A stretch of DNA of 64,000 nt from Kitasatospora sp. SolWspMP-SS2h (GTDB taxonomy: Bacteria; Actinomycetota; Actinomycetes; Streptomycetales; Streptomycetaceae): NCBI RefSeq assembly GCF_003259315.1, contig NZ_QLLT01000015.1:124001-188000 (forward strand), written 5' to 3'. Positions 30,387 through 39,672 of this stretch are shown here, piece after piece. Both the position numbers and the translations under genes were made by a program. The notes below the pieces were generated by a model. That model ran no database searches. It was not told the origin of the DNA and worked only from the letters and a program-made list of their open reading frames with translations. Position 1 is the stretch's first letter, and each line of letters opens with the position of its first letter.

Positions 30387-31988
30387 ATGCCCATCTGCCT
30401 GTCCTGCGGCGCGGCCTCGGTCGGCGCCGCGGCGACCTGCGCCAACTGCGGGGGGCAGCTCGCCGCGCCCGCGATCGGCGAGGTCGTCGAGGACACCGGC
30501 ACCGGCCCGGCCGGCCCCTCCCCGTGGGGCGCCGGACGGGTGCACCACGGCCGGGACCTGCCGCTGCCCTCCCGCGGCTGGCTCACCGCCGGCCGGGTGC
30601 TGCTCGCGCCGACCGGGCTGCTGGTGCTGGCCGCCGTGATCGGCGCGGGCAGCGGGGACGGCGACGGCTCGCCGCTGTTCGAGGACTCCTGGTCGGCCGA
30701 GGGCTTCCAGGCCTGGCTGGCCCTGGTCCTCACCGCGTTCGGCGCGCCGGTGCGGCTGGTCATGAGCGCCGCCGGCCCGCGGGCCGGCGGCCCGGCGTCC
30801 AGCCTCTCCAGCTCCAGCCACCTGGTGATGTACCTGGTCACGCTGGGGTGGCTGCTGGCGCTCTGGCTCGGCCTGCGGGTCTCCGCCCGGGCCCGCCGCC
30901 GGGACGGCGCCGCCGAGCCGACCGGGTCCGCCGCCGGGCTCCAGGCGCTGCGCACCGGCGTGCTGTCCGCGCTCGTCGCGCTGCTGCTGGGCTGGCTGGC
31001 CGGGTACGACACGGACGCCGCCGCCACCCCGTCGCTGCGGATCGAGACCGGACCGGAGCTGCTGCCGCTCACCGCGTCCGCGGGCCTGGCCGCGGCCGTC
31101 CTGGTGCTGGCCGTGGACGGCGCGGCGGCGCTGCGGGCCGAGGCCGCCCGGCGCCGCCGGCTGGGCAGCCTGCTCCTCGCCTGGCAGCACGCCTTCCGGG
31201 TGCTGGGCGGCCTGCTGGCGCTGCTCACCGCGGTCGCCCTGGTGGCGCAGCTGGTCTCCGACGACGTGTTCCCGGACAGCGCCTCGCTGGGGCTGGTCAC
31301 CAACAACGGCCTGCTGCTGTTCGGCGTCGGCGGTGGCGCGACCCTGCTGACGGCCGACCCCTCCGGGCCCGGCCACCGGGCGATGTCGCTGTTCGACCTG
31401 GACGGCCACGGCGGCGGCTGGTGGTGCGCGGTGCTCCTGCCGCTGGCCGCCGCGCTGGCGCTCGGCTGGTCCGCGCACCGGGGCCGGCTGGCCCCGCGCG
31501 ACCGGGCCGTGCTGGCGGGCCTGTACGCGGTGCTCACCGGCGCGCTGCTGCTCGGCACCTCGATCTGGAGCACCCTGGGCGGGAAGCGCGACGAGGTCGC
31601 CGGGACCGTCCTCGACAGCCGGGACACCCTCGGCTGGTCGCTGCTCTCGGTGCTGGTCTCCGCCCTCGCCTGGGGCGCGGTCGGCGCGCTGCTGGTGCCC
31701 GCGGTGCTCGACGCGGTGCGCCGCACCCCCGCGCCGCTCGTCCCGGCCCCGCCGCGCCCGGCGGCCGGACCGGCCGTGCCGCCGGTGCCCGCCGGGTCGC
31801 CGGTGCCGCCGGTGCTTCCCGCGCAGGCGGGTGCCGACCGGTTCGGTGCGGTGCCGCACGGCTCGGTCGAGCTGATCTCCGACGAGCGGCCGGCCCCCGC
31901 CGCGCCCGTCCCCGCGCCCACCGCCGCCGGGTCCGACCCGGGAGCCGACCCGCACGCCGCGTACCGGCGCCCGGACACCGCCCGCTGA
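30387..31988 (+). CDS. Zinc-ribbon polytopic membrane protein
   Basis: 533 residues. The N-terminus carries a zinc ribbon, C-x2-C at residues 4-7 and C-x2-C at 18-21, followed by about nine predicted membrane segments between residues 65 and 445. A Pro/Ala-rich cytoplasmic tail follows. It resembles the large, poorly characterised Streptomyces multi-pass membrane families sometimes named streptophobe. No transport or enzyme motif is visible. It has its own strong promoter and terminator, so it is monocistronic. Confidence 0.8.
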   Translation: MPICLSCGAASVGAAATCANCGGQLAAPAIGEVVEDTGTGPAGPSPWGAGRVHHGRDLPLPSRGWLTAGRVLLAPTGLLVLAAVIGAGSGDGDGSPLFEDSWSAEGFQAWLALVLTAFGAPVRLVMSAAGPRAGGPASSLSSSSHLVMYLVTLGWLLALWLGLRVSARARRRDGAAEPTGSAAGLQALRTGVLSALVALLLGWLAGYDTDAAATPSLRIETGPELLPLTASAGLAAAVLVLAVDGAAALRAEAARRRRLGSLLLAWQHAFRVLGGLLALLTAVALVAQLVSDDVFPDSASLGLVTNNGLLLFGVGGGATLLTADPSGPGHRAMSLFDLDGHGGGWWCAVLLPLAAALALGWSAHRGRLAPRDRAVLAGLYAVLTGALLLGTSIWSTLGGKRDEVAGTVLDSRDTLGWSLLSVLVSALAWGAVGALLVPAVLDAVRRTPAPLVPAPPRPAAGPAVPPVPAGSPVPPVLPAQAGADRFGAVPHGSVELISDERPAPAAPVPAPTAAGSDPGADPHAAYRRPDTAR

Positions 31989-32054
31989 GCCCGGGAACCG
32001 GGAACCGGGAACCGGGCCCCTGGGCCCGGACCCGCGCCCGGCCCCGGACAGGCC

Positions 32055-32084
32055 AAAGGGCCCCGCGGGGGAACGGGGCCCTTT
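32055..32084 (+). terminator. Terminator after the zinc-ribbon membrane gene
   Basis: AAAGGGCCCCG and its complement form an 11-bp stem (32055-32065 and 32074-32084) ending in TTTG, a near-canonical intrinsic terminator. Confidence 0.9.
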
Positions 32085-32386
32085 GTCGCAGCACTCGGCG
32101 TCAGGGCCGCGCCGGTGCTGGGTCGACGGCGCCGGGGGAGGAGCGCCGTCTCGGAAGGATGGTCACGGACACGCGCCGGGGCCGGATGGGCCTCACGGAG
32201 CGTGAGAGGAGGGCCGCCCGGAGGACGGGCTCTCCACGGCCGGGGGTGTATGGTGAGCCCCCCGCCTCTCAGCAATCGTCGTGGACGAGTGCCTTGCCGT
32301 GCAACCGATTCGACGTAACTGGCGGGGTGGACGGAACAGGACACGGCGCCCGGCGGCACCGGGCCCGACCGTCCGGAGTGATCACT

Positions 32387-32446
32387 GTGCGTGAGGAGTG
32401 CTTGCGGGGCGTACCGGGGCGTACGCCGGGGCGGGCGGCTGACTGA
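32387..32446 (+). CDS. Candidate 19-residue small protein
   Basis: GTG 32387 with GGAG ending 8 nt upstream opens a 19-codon frame, MREECLRGVPGRTPGRAAD. Its TGA is followed, with no gap, by a perfect 14-bp terminator stem. The exact stop-to-terminator junction suggests a real transcript end. The peptide is basic with one Cys and has no known family to my eye. It could be a leader peptide or part of a small RNA. GTG 32378 is an in-frame alternative. Confidence 0.4.
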   Translation: MREECLRGVPGRTPGRAAD

Positions 32447-32482
32447 GGTGTGGCGGCCGGCACCGGTACCGGCCGCCACACC
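32447..32482 (+). terminator. Terminator of the small upstream transcript
   Basis: Perfect 14-bp inverted repeat (32447-32460 and 32469-32482), 8-nt loop, beginning at the base after the small ORF stop. It lies 300 nt before guaA. Confidence 0.85.
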
Positions 32483-32782
32483 CCGGGTCCGCCCGGTCGC
32501 GGACGGGTTCGCTGTCCCCTGCTGACCCGACCGCGGCACCGGGGCGCGGTCCCACGGCGGGCCCGTGCCCGCCACGCGCACCCGGTGGACCGGAGATGAT
32601 CCACGCGTGGTTCCGCCGCACGGTGCCGCCCGCACCTGGAGGGCGCCGACGTCTCGTGCGGTCTCCCGGTGCAACGATTCGCCCGCCCGCCCGGTCACGG
32701 GCGGCGGCGCGGGCAGTCGGGTGAAAGCGTCCCGGTAGACTCGGTGGTGACACCCCCTTGTACCGCCGCCGGAAGGCCGTCT

Positions 32783-34369
32783 GTGTCCGCTGATTCCCCC
32801 GTCCAGTCCGCACCCGAGAACGACACCGTCCTGGTCGTCGACTTCGGTGCCCAGTACGCCCAGCTCATCGCCCGTCGGGTGCGTGAGGCGCGGGTCTACA
32901 GCGAGATCGTGCCGAGCACCATGCCGGTCGCCGAGATGCTCGCCAGGAACCCCAAGGCGATCATCCTCTCCGGCGGTCCGTCGTCGGTCTACGAGGAGGG
33001 TGCCCCGCAGCTCGACCGCGCGCTCTTCGAGGCCGGGGTGCCGGTCTTCGGCATGTGCTACGGCTTCCAGCTGATGGCCAAGACGCTCGGCGGCACCGTC
33101 GACAACAGCGGCGCCCGCGAGTACGGCCGCACCCCGCTGACCGTCTCCCGCCCCGGCTCCACGCTGTTCGAGGGCACCCCCGCGCAGCAGTCGGTGTGGA
33201 TGTCGCACGGCGACGCCTGCTCGGCCGCGCCCGAGGGCTTCACCGTCACCGCCTCCACCGACGTGGTGCCGGTCGCCGCCTTCGAGAACGACGACCTCAA
33301 GCTGTACGGCGTGCAGTACCACCCCGAGGTGATGCACTCCGAGCACGGCCAGCAGGTGCTGGAGCACTTCCTGTACCGCGGCGCGGGCATCGCCCCGAAC
33401 TGGACCACCACCAACGTGGTCGAGGAGCAGGTCGCGCTGATCCGCGAGCAGGTCGGCGACAGGCGCGCCATCTGCGGCCTGTCCGGCGGCGTGGACTCCG
33501 CGGTCGCCGCCGCCCTGGTGCAGCGCGCCATCGGCGACCGGCTGACCTGCGTGTACGTCGACCACGGCCTGATGCGCAAGGGCGAGACCGAGCAGGTCGA
33601 GAAGGACTTCGTCGCGGCCACCGGCGTCAAGCTGGTCGTGGTCGACGCCGAGGAGCGCTTCCTGACCGCGCTGGCGGGCGTCTCCGACCCCGAGCAGAAG
33701 CGCAAGATCATCGGCCGCGAGTTCATCCGGGTCTTCGAGCAGGCCCAGGCCGACATCGTCGCCGACGAGGGCCCGGCCGTGGAGTTCCTGGTCCAGGGCA
33801 CCCTGTACCCGGACGTGGTGGAGTCCGGCGGCGGCACCGGCACCGCCAACATCAAGTCCCACCACAACGTCGGCGGCCTCCCCGAGGACCTCGAGTTCCA
33901 GCTCGTCGAGCCGCTGCGCAAGCTGTTCAAGGACGAGGTCCGGATGGTCGGCCAGGAGCTCGGCCTGCCCGCCGAGATCGTCCAGCGCCAGCCGTTCCCC
34001 GGCCCCGGCCTGGGCATCCGGATCGTCGGCGAGGTCACCCGGGAGCGCCTGGACCTGCTCCGCGACGCCGACGCCATCGCCCGCGAGGAGCTGACCCTGG
34101 CCGGCCTGGACGCCCGGATCTGGCAGTGCCCGGTCGTCCTGCTGGCCGACGTCCGCTCGGTCGGCGTCCAGGGCGACGGCCGCACCTACGGCCACCCGAT
34201 CGTGCTGCGCCCGGTCTCCTCCGAGGACGCCATGACCGCCGACTGGTCGCGCCTGCCCTACGAGGTGCTGGCGAAGATCTCCACCCGGATCACCAACGAG
34301 GTCAAGGACGTGAACCGGGTCGTCCTGGACGTCACCTCCAAGCCGCCGGGCACCATCGAGTGGGAGTGA
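32783..34369 (+). CDS. guaA: GMP synthase (glutamine-hydrolysing)
   Basis: Aminates XMP to GMP with glutamine and ATP. 528 residues: class I glutamine amidotransferase (about 14-210) with nucleophile Cys in GMCYGFQ and the His/Glu pair in [13 protein letters not shown]-pyrophosphatase with [10 protein letters not shown] near 235; C-terminal dimerisation domain ending in [12 protein letters not shown] 32783 is taken because GGAAGG lies 6 nt upstream. Acts downstream of guaB, 13 kb away. Confidence 0.98.
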   Translation: MSADSPVQSAPENDTVLVVDFGAQYAQLIARRVREARVYSEIVPSTMPVAEMLARNPKAIILSGGPSSVYEEGAPQLDRALFEAGVPVFGMCYGFQLMAKTLGGTVDNSGAREYGRTPLTVSRPGSTLFEGTPAQQSVWMSHGDACSAAPEGFTVTASTDVVPVAAFENDDLKLYGVQYHPEVMHSEHGQQVLEHFLYRGAGIAPNWTTTNVVEEQVALIREQVGDRRAICGLSGGVDSAVAAALVQRAIGDRLTCVYVDHGLMRKGETEQVEKDFVAATGVKLVVVDAEERFLTALAGVSDPEQKRKIIGREFIRVFEQAQADIVADEGPAVEFLVQGTLYPDVVESGGGTGTANIKSHHNVGGLPEDLEFQLVEPLRKLFKDEVRMVGQELGLPAEIVQRQPFPGPGLGIRIVGEVTRERLDLLRDADAIAREELTLAGLDARIWQCPVVLLADVRSVGVQGDGRTYGHPIVLRPVSSEDAMTADWSRLPYEVLAKISTRITNEVKDVNRVVLDVTSKPPGTIEWE

Positions 34370-34389
34370 TCCCACCGGCAACCGTGTGA

Positions 34390-34429
34390 CCGCGCCGCCG
34401 CTCCCCGCGCCAGGGGAGTGGCGGCGCGG
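34390..34429 (+). terminator. guaA terminator
   Basis: 17-bp stem (34390-34406 and 34413-34429) with one G-T wobble and a 6-nt loop, 20 nt after the guaA stop. Confidence 0.88.
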
Positions 34430-34508
34430 CCGTCCGCGGGGGGCAGCGGGCACAATCGGACCCGATCCTGTCGGCGGACGGCAGGCGGCGAGCGAGAGGG
34501 CGGCGGCG

Positions 34509-35498
34509 ATGGCGACCGGGACGGGCGGCACGGCGGGCACCAGGATCACCGAGTGGAAGGCACGGGGCTCGCGCTTCGCGCTGCTGCCGCTGCGGCTGTT
34601 CCTGGGGGTGACCTTCGTCTACGCGGCCTTCGACAAGCTCTCCGACGCGCACTACCTGGCCGGCGCCGGCGACCCGGCCTCCTTCTACGCCCAGACCCGG
34701 GCGGCGCAGGGGAGCAGCCCGATCGGCTGGGCGCTGGACCCCGCGCTGCACGCGCCGACCCTGTTCGGCCTGCTGATCGCCTTCGGCGAGCTGGCCGTCG
34801 GCCTGGGCACCCTGTTCGGCCTGTGGGGCCGGGTCGCCGCGCTCGGCGGCGCGCTGCTCTCCGCCACGCTCTGGCTGACCGTCAGCTTCCACACCACCCC
34901 CTACTACCTGGGCAACGACCTGGCCTACCTGCTGGCCTGGACGCCGCTGCTGCTGGCCGGCACCCCCCACCTGTCGGTCGACGGCTACCTGGCCGACCGG
35001 GCCGCCCGCGACCGGGCCCGCGGCCTCGCCGAGGACGCGGTGCGCCGCCGCGCCCTGCTGGACGGCGGCATCGCGGCCGTCGCGCTCGGCGGCGCCGGGC
35101 TGCTCTCCGGCTCGCTCACCGCCGGCTTCGGCCGGGACGAGACCCCCGCCGCGGCGAGCTCCGGCGCCACCAGCCCCGTCCCGCAGGCCGGGCCCGCGGT
35201 GCCCGCCGCGCAGGTCCCGGTCGGCGGCTCCGCCACCGTCAAGGACCCGGCCAGCGGCGACGCCGTCTACATCGTCCAGCCCGCCGCCGGGCGGTACGCC
35301 GGCCTGTCCTCGGTGTGCACCCACTCCGGCTGCACGGTCAACCCGCCCAAGGACGGCAAGCTGTACTGCCCCTGCCACGGCTCCACCTTCGACGCCGCCA
35401 CCGGCGCGGTGATCACCGGCCCGGCCGTGAAGCCGCTGCCCGGGTACGCCGTCACCAGGAACGGCGACCGGCTGGAGCTGGGCCCGCAGCAGTCCTGA
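34509..35498 (+). CDS. DoxX-Rieske fusion membrane protein
   Basis: 329 residues. Residues about 20-170 form a four-helix DoxX/DoxD-type membrane domain (RLFLGVTFVYAAFDKLSD at its start). A helix (about 185-205) and an Ala/Pro linker follow. Residues 240-325 are a Rieske [2Fe-2S] domain with C-T-H-x2-C and C-P-C-H-G-S (CTHSGCTVNP, CPCHGSTFD). It probably moves electrons between a quinone and an unknown partner at the membrane. ATG 34509 follows GAGAGGG. Confidence 0.88.
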   Translation: MATGTGGTAGTRITEWKARGSRFALLPLRLFLGVTFVYAAFDKLSDAHYLAGAGDPASFYAQTRAAQGSSPIGWALDPALHAPTLFGLLIAFGELAVGLGTLFGLWGRVAALGGALLSATLWLTVSFHTTPYYLGNDLAYLLAWTPLLLAGTPHLSVDGYLADRAARDRARGLAEDAVRRRALLDGGIAAVALGGAGLLSGSLTAGFGRDETPAAASSGATSPVPQAGPAVPAAQVPVGGSATVKDPASGDAVYIVQPAAGRYAGLSSVCTHSGCTVNPPKDGKLYCPCHGSTFDAATGAVITGPAVKPLPGYAVTRNGDRLELGPQQS

Positions 35499-35505
35499 CG
35501 CGGAA

Positions 35506-35733
35506 CTAGTCCAGGGTGTGGTCGTCGTCGCGGGCGCCGCCCCGGCCGTGCCGGGAGGCGGCCACCAGGGCGCCGGCCAGGCCGCCCGCGCCGAGCACGA
35601 TGCACGCCAGCGGCAGCACGAAGCGGCCGTTCACCTCGCGCCCGTTCAGCGAGGCCACCAGGTAGAGCACCGCCAGCGCGGTGAACAGCCCGCCCGCGAC
35701 CAGCGCGTACAGGTCGAACCGGTGCTTCCTCAT
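35506..35733 (-). CDS. Small two-helix membrane protein
   Basis: 75 residues, MRKHRFDLYALVAGGLF onward, with helices at about 8-28 and 40-62 and a charged tail RDDDHTLD. Its ATG overlaps the stop of the upstream PspC gene (TGATG), so it is translationally coupled to it. It ends 7 nt from the convergent DoxX-Rieske gene. Probably an accessory subunit of the PspC/LiaF-like protein. Confidence 0.8.
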   Translation of the reverse strand: MRKHRFDLYALVAGGLFTALAVLYLVASLNGREVNGRFVLPLACIVLGAGGLAGALVAASRHGRGGARDDDHTLD

Positions 35734-37280
35734 CACCGCACCACCTCGATGTCGCCGGCGCCCACCGTCACCGTCAGCTCCAGTGCCCCCTTGGACGGCT
35801 GTCCGTCCGGGACCTCGATCACCACGTCCTCGTGGGTGAACGGGCCGGCGAAGCCCTGCCCGTCCGGCAGCCGGACGTCCCCCACGCCGTCGCGCAGCTT
35901 CAGCCGCAGCTCCACCCCGGCGGGCACGGTCACCCGGGCGCTGCCCGCGCCGACCCGCAGCTCGGTGGCGAGGGTGCCGCCCCCGGGGTCGAGCGCCGAC
36001 AGGTCGAGCCGGGCGTGGCCGGCCCCCAGGGTGTAGCGCGCGGGCAGGTCGGCCGCGGTGGCCGTCCAGGCGCGGTCGCCGGTGGAGTCCGCGACCGTCG
36101 CCGAGGTGCCGGCCGCGAGGACCAGGCCCGCGGTCAGCAGCAGCGACAGGAAGGTCAGCCCGCGGGTGCGCCCCCAGCGGGCGCTGAGCAGCATGGCCAG
36201 GCCCAGCGGCAGCAGCGCCACCGCCAGCACCGTCGACCAGCGGTGCGCGCCGTGGTCGTCGGCCGCCACCGCCCAGGACGCGCCGACCGCCACCAGCACC
36301 GCCGACGCCCCCAGCACCGGGGTGCCGCGCTCGGCCCGGCGGCGGGCCCGCCACTCGCGGTGCGCCCGGTGCCGCTCCCCCGCCTGCCGGTGCGCCTCGT
36401 GGCGCCGGTCGGCCCGCTCCGCGAAGTCGGCCGTCCGGCGGTCCGCCCCGTCCCGGTGCGCGTCCTCGCGCGGCTCCTTGCGCAGCGGGTCGCCCTCCGG
36501 GAGGTCGGTGCGCTGCCACCACGGCCGGGCGGGCGCCCCGTACGGCGGGGCGGCCCCGCCGTACGGGTCGCGCTCCGGGTGCCGCGGGTCCCACAGGTAG
36601 CCGGACGGGCCGACCGGCGGGGTGTCCCCGTACTCCGCGCCGCCGCCCGCCCCGTGGCGCTCCGCGTGCCGGGCCCGGAGCCGCTCCTGGAGCTCCGCGC
36701 CGCGGACCTTCCACTCGGCCCGCAGGTCCCGGCCGACCGATTCGCTCCAGGTCTTCCAGTCGGCGAACGGGCCGGAGTCCTCCAGCCGGTCCCGCGGGCC
36801 GGTGCCCCCGGCCGGGGCCGGGCCGTCGCCGCCGCCCTCGAAGCGCCGCCGCCGCTCCGGGTCGTAGCGCAGCGCCAGGAAGACCAGCGCGGCGACCAGC
36901 AGCAGCGGGAAGAGCTGGCCGCCGTCGCCCATCGAGGAGAAGAACACCCCGGTGCCGATCACCGTCACCAGCACCGCGCCCACCGACTGGCCGTCGACCC
37001 GGCCGGTCAGCACCCGCTGCAGCTCGGTGCGGCCGCCCTCGCCGTCCGCGGCCTCCCGCGGCACCACCAGCCAGGCCAGGCCGTACAGGAACAGCCCGAG
37101 TCCGCCGGTCAGGCCGAGCACCGCGATCACCACCCGGAACACCACCGGGTCGATGTCCAGGTAGCGGCCGAGGCCGCCGCACACCCCCGCCACCACCCGG
37201 TGCCGGGAGGAGCGGGTGAGTGCGGGCCGGCCCTCGGCGGGGGCGGCCGGCGGTTCCTCCGGGATCTGGTCGTCCGTCAT
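35733..37280 (-). CDS. PspC-domain, LiaF-like envelope stress membrane protein
   Basis: 515 residues. The N-terminal PspC domain (about 22-80, SSRHRVVAGVCGGLGRYLDI) is followed by membrane helices (about 45-70, 105-145), a long charged region (about 165-315), three or four helices (about 320-390) and a C-terminal beta domain of the DUF4097/LiaF type (about 410-515). ATG 37280 is preferred over the upstream in-frame starts. Divergent from a PspC histidine kinase, it probably acts as the modulator of that system. Confidence 0.82.
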   Translation of the reverse strand: MTDDQIPEEPPAAPAEGRPALTRSSRHRVVAGVCGGLGRYLDIDPVVFRVVIAVLGLTGGLGLFLYGLAWLVVPREAADGEGGRTELQRVLTGRVDGQSVGAVLVTVIGTGVFFSSMGDGGQLFPLLLVAALVFLALRYDPERRRRFEGGGDGPAPAGGTGPRDRLEDSGPFADWKTWSESVGRDLRAEWKVRGAELQERLRARHAERHGAGGGAEYGDTPPVGPSGYLWDPRHPERDPYGGAAPPYGAPARPWWQRTDLPEGDPLRKEPREDAHRDGADRRTADFAERADRRHEAHRQAGERHRAHREWRARRRAERGTPVLGASAVLVAVGASWAVAADDHGAHRWSTVLAVALLPLGLAMLLSARWGRTRGLTFLSLLLTAGLVLAAGTSATVADSTGDRAWTATAADLPARYTLGAGHARLDLSALDPGGGTLATELRVGAGSARVTVPAGVELRLKLRDGVGDVRLPDGQGFAGPFTHEDVVIEVPDGQPSKGALELTVTVGAGDIEVVR

Positions 37281-37414
37281 GTCCCCATCCTCCCGGGCCG
37301 CCGGGCCCCGCCCAACCGTCCGGGGCCCGGGGCCGACCCTGAACTGTCCCTGAGGGCCGCCTAGGGGCCGGACCCTGATGCGCCGCCGTACCGGCACCTG
37401 CCACCATCGGTGCC

Positions 37415-38812
37415 GTGGCCGTACCCGAGACCAGAAGCCCCGAGCCCGCGCCGACCGATCCGCCGGCCGGCCCGCCGCCCTACCGGCGGCTGTACCGCAG
37501 CCCGCACGGCCGGATCCTCGGCGGCGTCTGCCAGGGCCTGGCGGTCCACCTCGGCGTGCCCGTCACCTGGGTGCGGCTGGCGTTCATCGTGCTGTTCTTC
37601 TCCGAGGGCATCGGCGCCCTGCTGTACGCCGCGTTCTGGGTGGTGGTGCCGCTGGGCATCAACCAGGCCGCCCCCGGCGCCGACCGTCCGGCCCGCCGCC
37701 CCGGCGACGGCGCCCCCGGCCGCCTGGGCCGGCTGCGCGAACTGCTGGAGCGCACCTTCCACGGCGACGACCTGCACGGCGCGGACGCCGCCGCGGACCC
37801 CGCGGACGCCACCGCGCCCGCGGTCGGGGGCCGCGGCCGGGCCGGCAGCCTGGGCCAGCTGTTCGCGCTGGTCGCCCTGGTGATCGGCGTGATGGCGCTG
37901 CTGTCCGCGCTCGGCGTCCAGACCGCCAAGCCGTACGTGTGGCCGCTGCTCGCGGTCGGCATCGGCGTCGCCCTGGTGTGGCGGCAGGCCGACGACTCGC
38001 GCTGGCAGAGCTGGTTCGGCCTGGAGCCGGGCAGCCGCAAGGGCGCCTACCTGCGGGTGCTGGCCGGGGTGGTGCTGGTGGTGGCCGGCATCATCGGCTA
38101 CTTCGTCACCCAGGGCGTGGACTCGCCGGTCGCCCTGGTCGTCGAGTCCTCGCTGGCCGTGGTGGCCGGCGTGCTGGTGCTCGGCGGCCCGTCCATGCTG
38201 CGGATGTGGCAGGACCTCGGCGCCGAGCGCACCGCCCGCATCCGGGCCCAGGAGCGGGCCGAGATCGCCGCGCACGTCCACGACTCGGTGCTGCACACCC
38301 TGACCCTGATCCAGCGCCGGGCCGAGGACCCCAAGGAGGTGCTGCGGCTGGCCCGAGCCCAGGAGCGCGAACTGCGCCTGTGGCTGTACCGCCCGGAGGC
38401 CGCCGCCGAGGCCGCCCCCGACACCCTGGCCGAGCACCTGCGCGAGATCGTCGCCGAGGTCGAGGACCGGCACGGCGTCCCCCTGGAGCTGGTCTGCGTC
38501 GGCGACTGCCCGATGGACGAGCGGGTCGCCTCGCAGATGCAGGCCGCCAGGGAAGCCATGGTGAACGCCGCCAAGTACGGTGGCGGTGGACCAGTCCAGG
38601 TCTACGCGGAGGTGGAGGGGAGGACGGTGTCGGTGTTCGTCCGCGACCACGGCCCCGGCTTCGACCCCGACGACCTCCCCGAGGACCGCATGGGCGTACG
38701 CGAATCGATCATCGGCCGGATGCGGCGCAACGGGGGCACCGCGCGGGTGCGGCCCGCGCCGGACGGCGGGACCGAGGTCGAGCTGGAGATGGAGAGGGCG
38801 GCAGATGACTGA
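37415..38812 (+). CDS. PspC-domain sensor histidine kinase
   Basis: 465 residues. PspC domain about 20-85 (YRSPHGRILGGVCQGLAVHL); membrane helices about 50-75, 145-195 and 210-255; HisKA_3 phosphoacceptor His in EIAAHVHDSVLHTLTLIQRR near 288; HATPase_c about 370-460 (AREAMVNAAKYGGG, RDHGPGFDPDDL). GTG start with little leader. The end overlaps the response regulator by 8 nt. Confidence 0.9.
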   Translation: MAVPETRSPEPAPTDPPAGPPPYRRLYRSPHGRILGGVCQGLAVHLGVPVTWVRLAFIVLFFSEGIGALLYAAFWVVVPLGINQAAPGADRPARRPGDGAPGRLGRLRELLERTFHGDDLHGADAAADPADATAPAVGGRGRAGSLGQLFALVALVIGVMALLSALGVQTAKPYVWPLLAVGIGVALVWRQADDSRWQSWFGLEPGSRKGAYLRVLAGVVLVVAGIIGYFVTQGVDSPVALVVESSLAVVAGVLVLGGPSMLRMWQDLGAERTARIRAQERAEIAAHVHDSVLHTLTLIQRRAEDPKEVLRLARAQERELRLWLYRPEAAAEAAPDTLAEHLREIVAEVEDRHGVPLELVCVGDCPMDERVASQMQAAREAMVNAAKYGGGGPVQVYAEVEGRTVSVFVRDHGPGFDPDDLPEDRMGVRESIIGRMRRNGGTARVRPAPDGGTEVELEMERAADD

Positions 38813-39482
38813 CGCAGCGTCAGGGGCGGCGGCCGGGAGGCGGGCCCGGGTGGTCCTGGTCGACGACCACCGGATGTTCCGCACCGGGGTGCGCGCCGAG
38901 ATCGGGCGCACCGACGAGACCGGCATCGACGTGGTCGGCGAGGCCGACGACGTGGAGTCCGCGGTCCGGGTGGTCGCCGAGACCCGGCCCGACGTGGTGC
39001 TGCTGGACGTCCACCTGCCCGGCGGCGGCGGCGTCGAGGTGCTGCGCCGCTCGGCCGGCGTCGAGGGGGTGCGCTTCCTCGCGCTGTCCGTCTCGGACGC
39101 CGCCGAGGACGTGATCGGGGTGATCCGCGGCGGCGCCCGCGGCTACGTCACCAAGACCATCACCGGCACCGACCTGGTCAACGCGGTCTTCCGGATCGCC
39201 GACGGCGACGCGGTGTTCTCGCCCCGGCTGGCCGGCTTCGTGCTCGACGCGTTCGCCGCCACCGACACCCCGCCGGTCGACGAGGACCTCGACCGGCTCA
39301 CCCAGCGCGAGCGCGAGGTGCTGCGGCTGATCGCCCGCGGCTACGCGTACAAGGAGATCGCCAAGCAGCTGTTCATCTCGGTCAAGACGGTGGAGAGCCA
39401 CGTCTCCGCGGTGCTGCGCAAGCTCCAGCTCTCCAACCGGCACGAACTGACCCGCTGGGCCACGGCCCGCCGCCTGGTCTGA
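38805..39482 (+). CDS. NarL/LuxR-family response regulator
   Basis: 225 residues. Receiver about 14-130 with phosphoacceptor Asp in DVVLLDVHLPG near 66; LuxR HTH about 160-222 (LTQREREVLRLIARGYAYKE). ATG 38805 lies inside the kinase gene, so the pair is translationally coupled. Cognate regulator of the PspC kinase; likely targets are the PspC/LiaF-like operon and other envelope genes. Confidence 0.93.
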   Translation: MTDAASGAAAGRRARVVLVDDHRMFRTGVRAEIGRTDETGIDVVGEADDVESAVRVVAETRPDVVLLDVHLPGGGGVEVLRRSAGVEGVRFLALSVSDAAEDVIGVIRGGARGYVTKTITGTDLVNAVFRIADGDAVFSPRLAGFVLDAFAATDTPPVDEDLDRLTQREREVLRLIARGYAYKEIAKQLFISVKTVESHVSAVLRKLQLSNRHELTRWATARRLV

Positions 39483-39672
39483 CCCCGTCCGGGCGGCCCG
39501 CCCCCGCGGCCGGGCCGCCCGCCGGAGCGGTGGTGCCGCCGTGCCCGGTCAGGTGACGATGTGTTTGGATAGGGCCCGTGCCGACCCTCCGCTCGTGTCG
39601 CCCCCGGGTGCGACGACCGCGTCCCGTCACCTCCCCGGCCCGCCCGGCCGGACACCGCCCCGGGCGCGCCGC

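Larger units (their letters stand above)
31989..32782. other. Long intergenic region upstream of guaA
   Basis: 794 nt. It contains a GGGAACC repeat at about 31990-32013, a terminator (32055-32084), then about 300 nt with no convincing gene. Next come the candidate 19-codon ORF with its hairpin (32387-32482), and a possible TAGACT -10 for guaA at 32736-32741 with no clear -35. No riboswitch fold is recognisable. A small RNA in 32100-32480 is possible. Confidence 0.5.

Noticed and set aside
26633-34549. Very long stop-free frame on the - strand, over 2,600 codons
   Set aside because: It lies antisense to at least five recognisable genes. Long open antisense frames are normal in GC-rich DNA and the translation has no domain.
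39541-39672. Upstream GTG start for the GT39 gene
   Set aside because: The added 44 residues are Arg/Pro-rich low-complexity sequence typical of noncoding GC-rich DNA. Not fully excluded.
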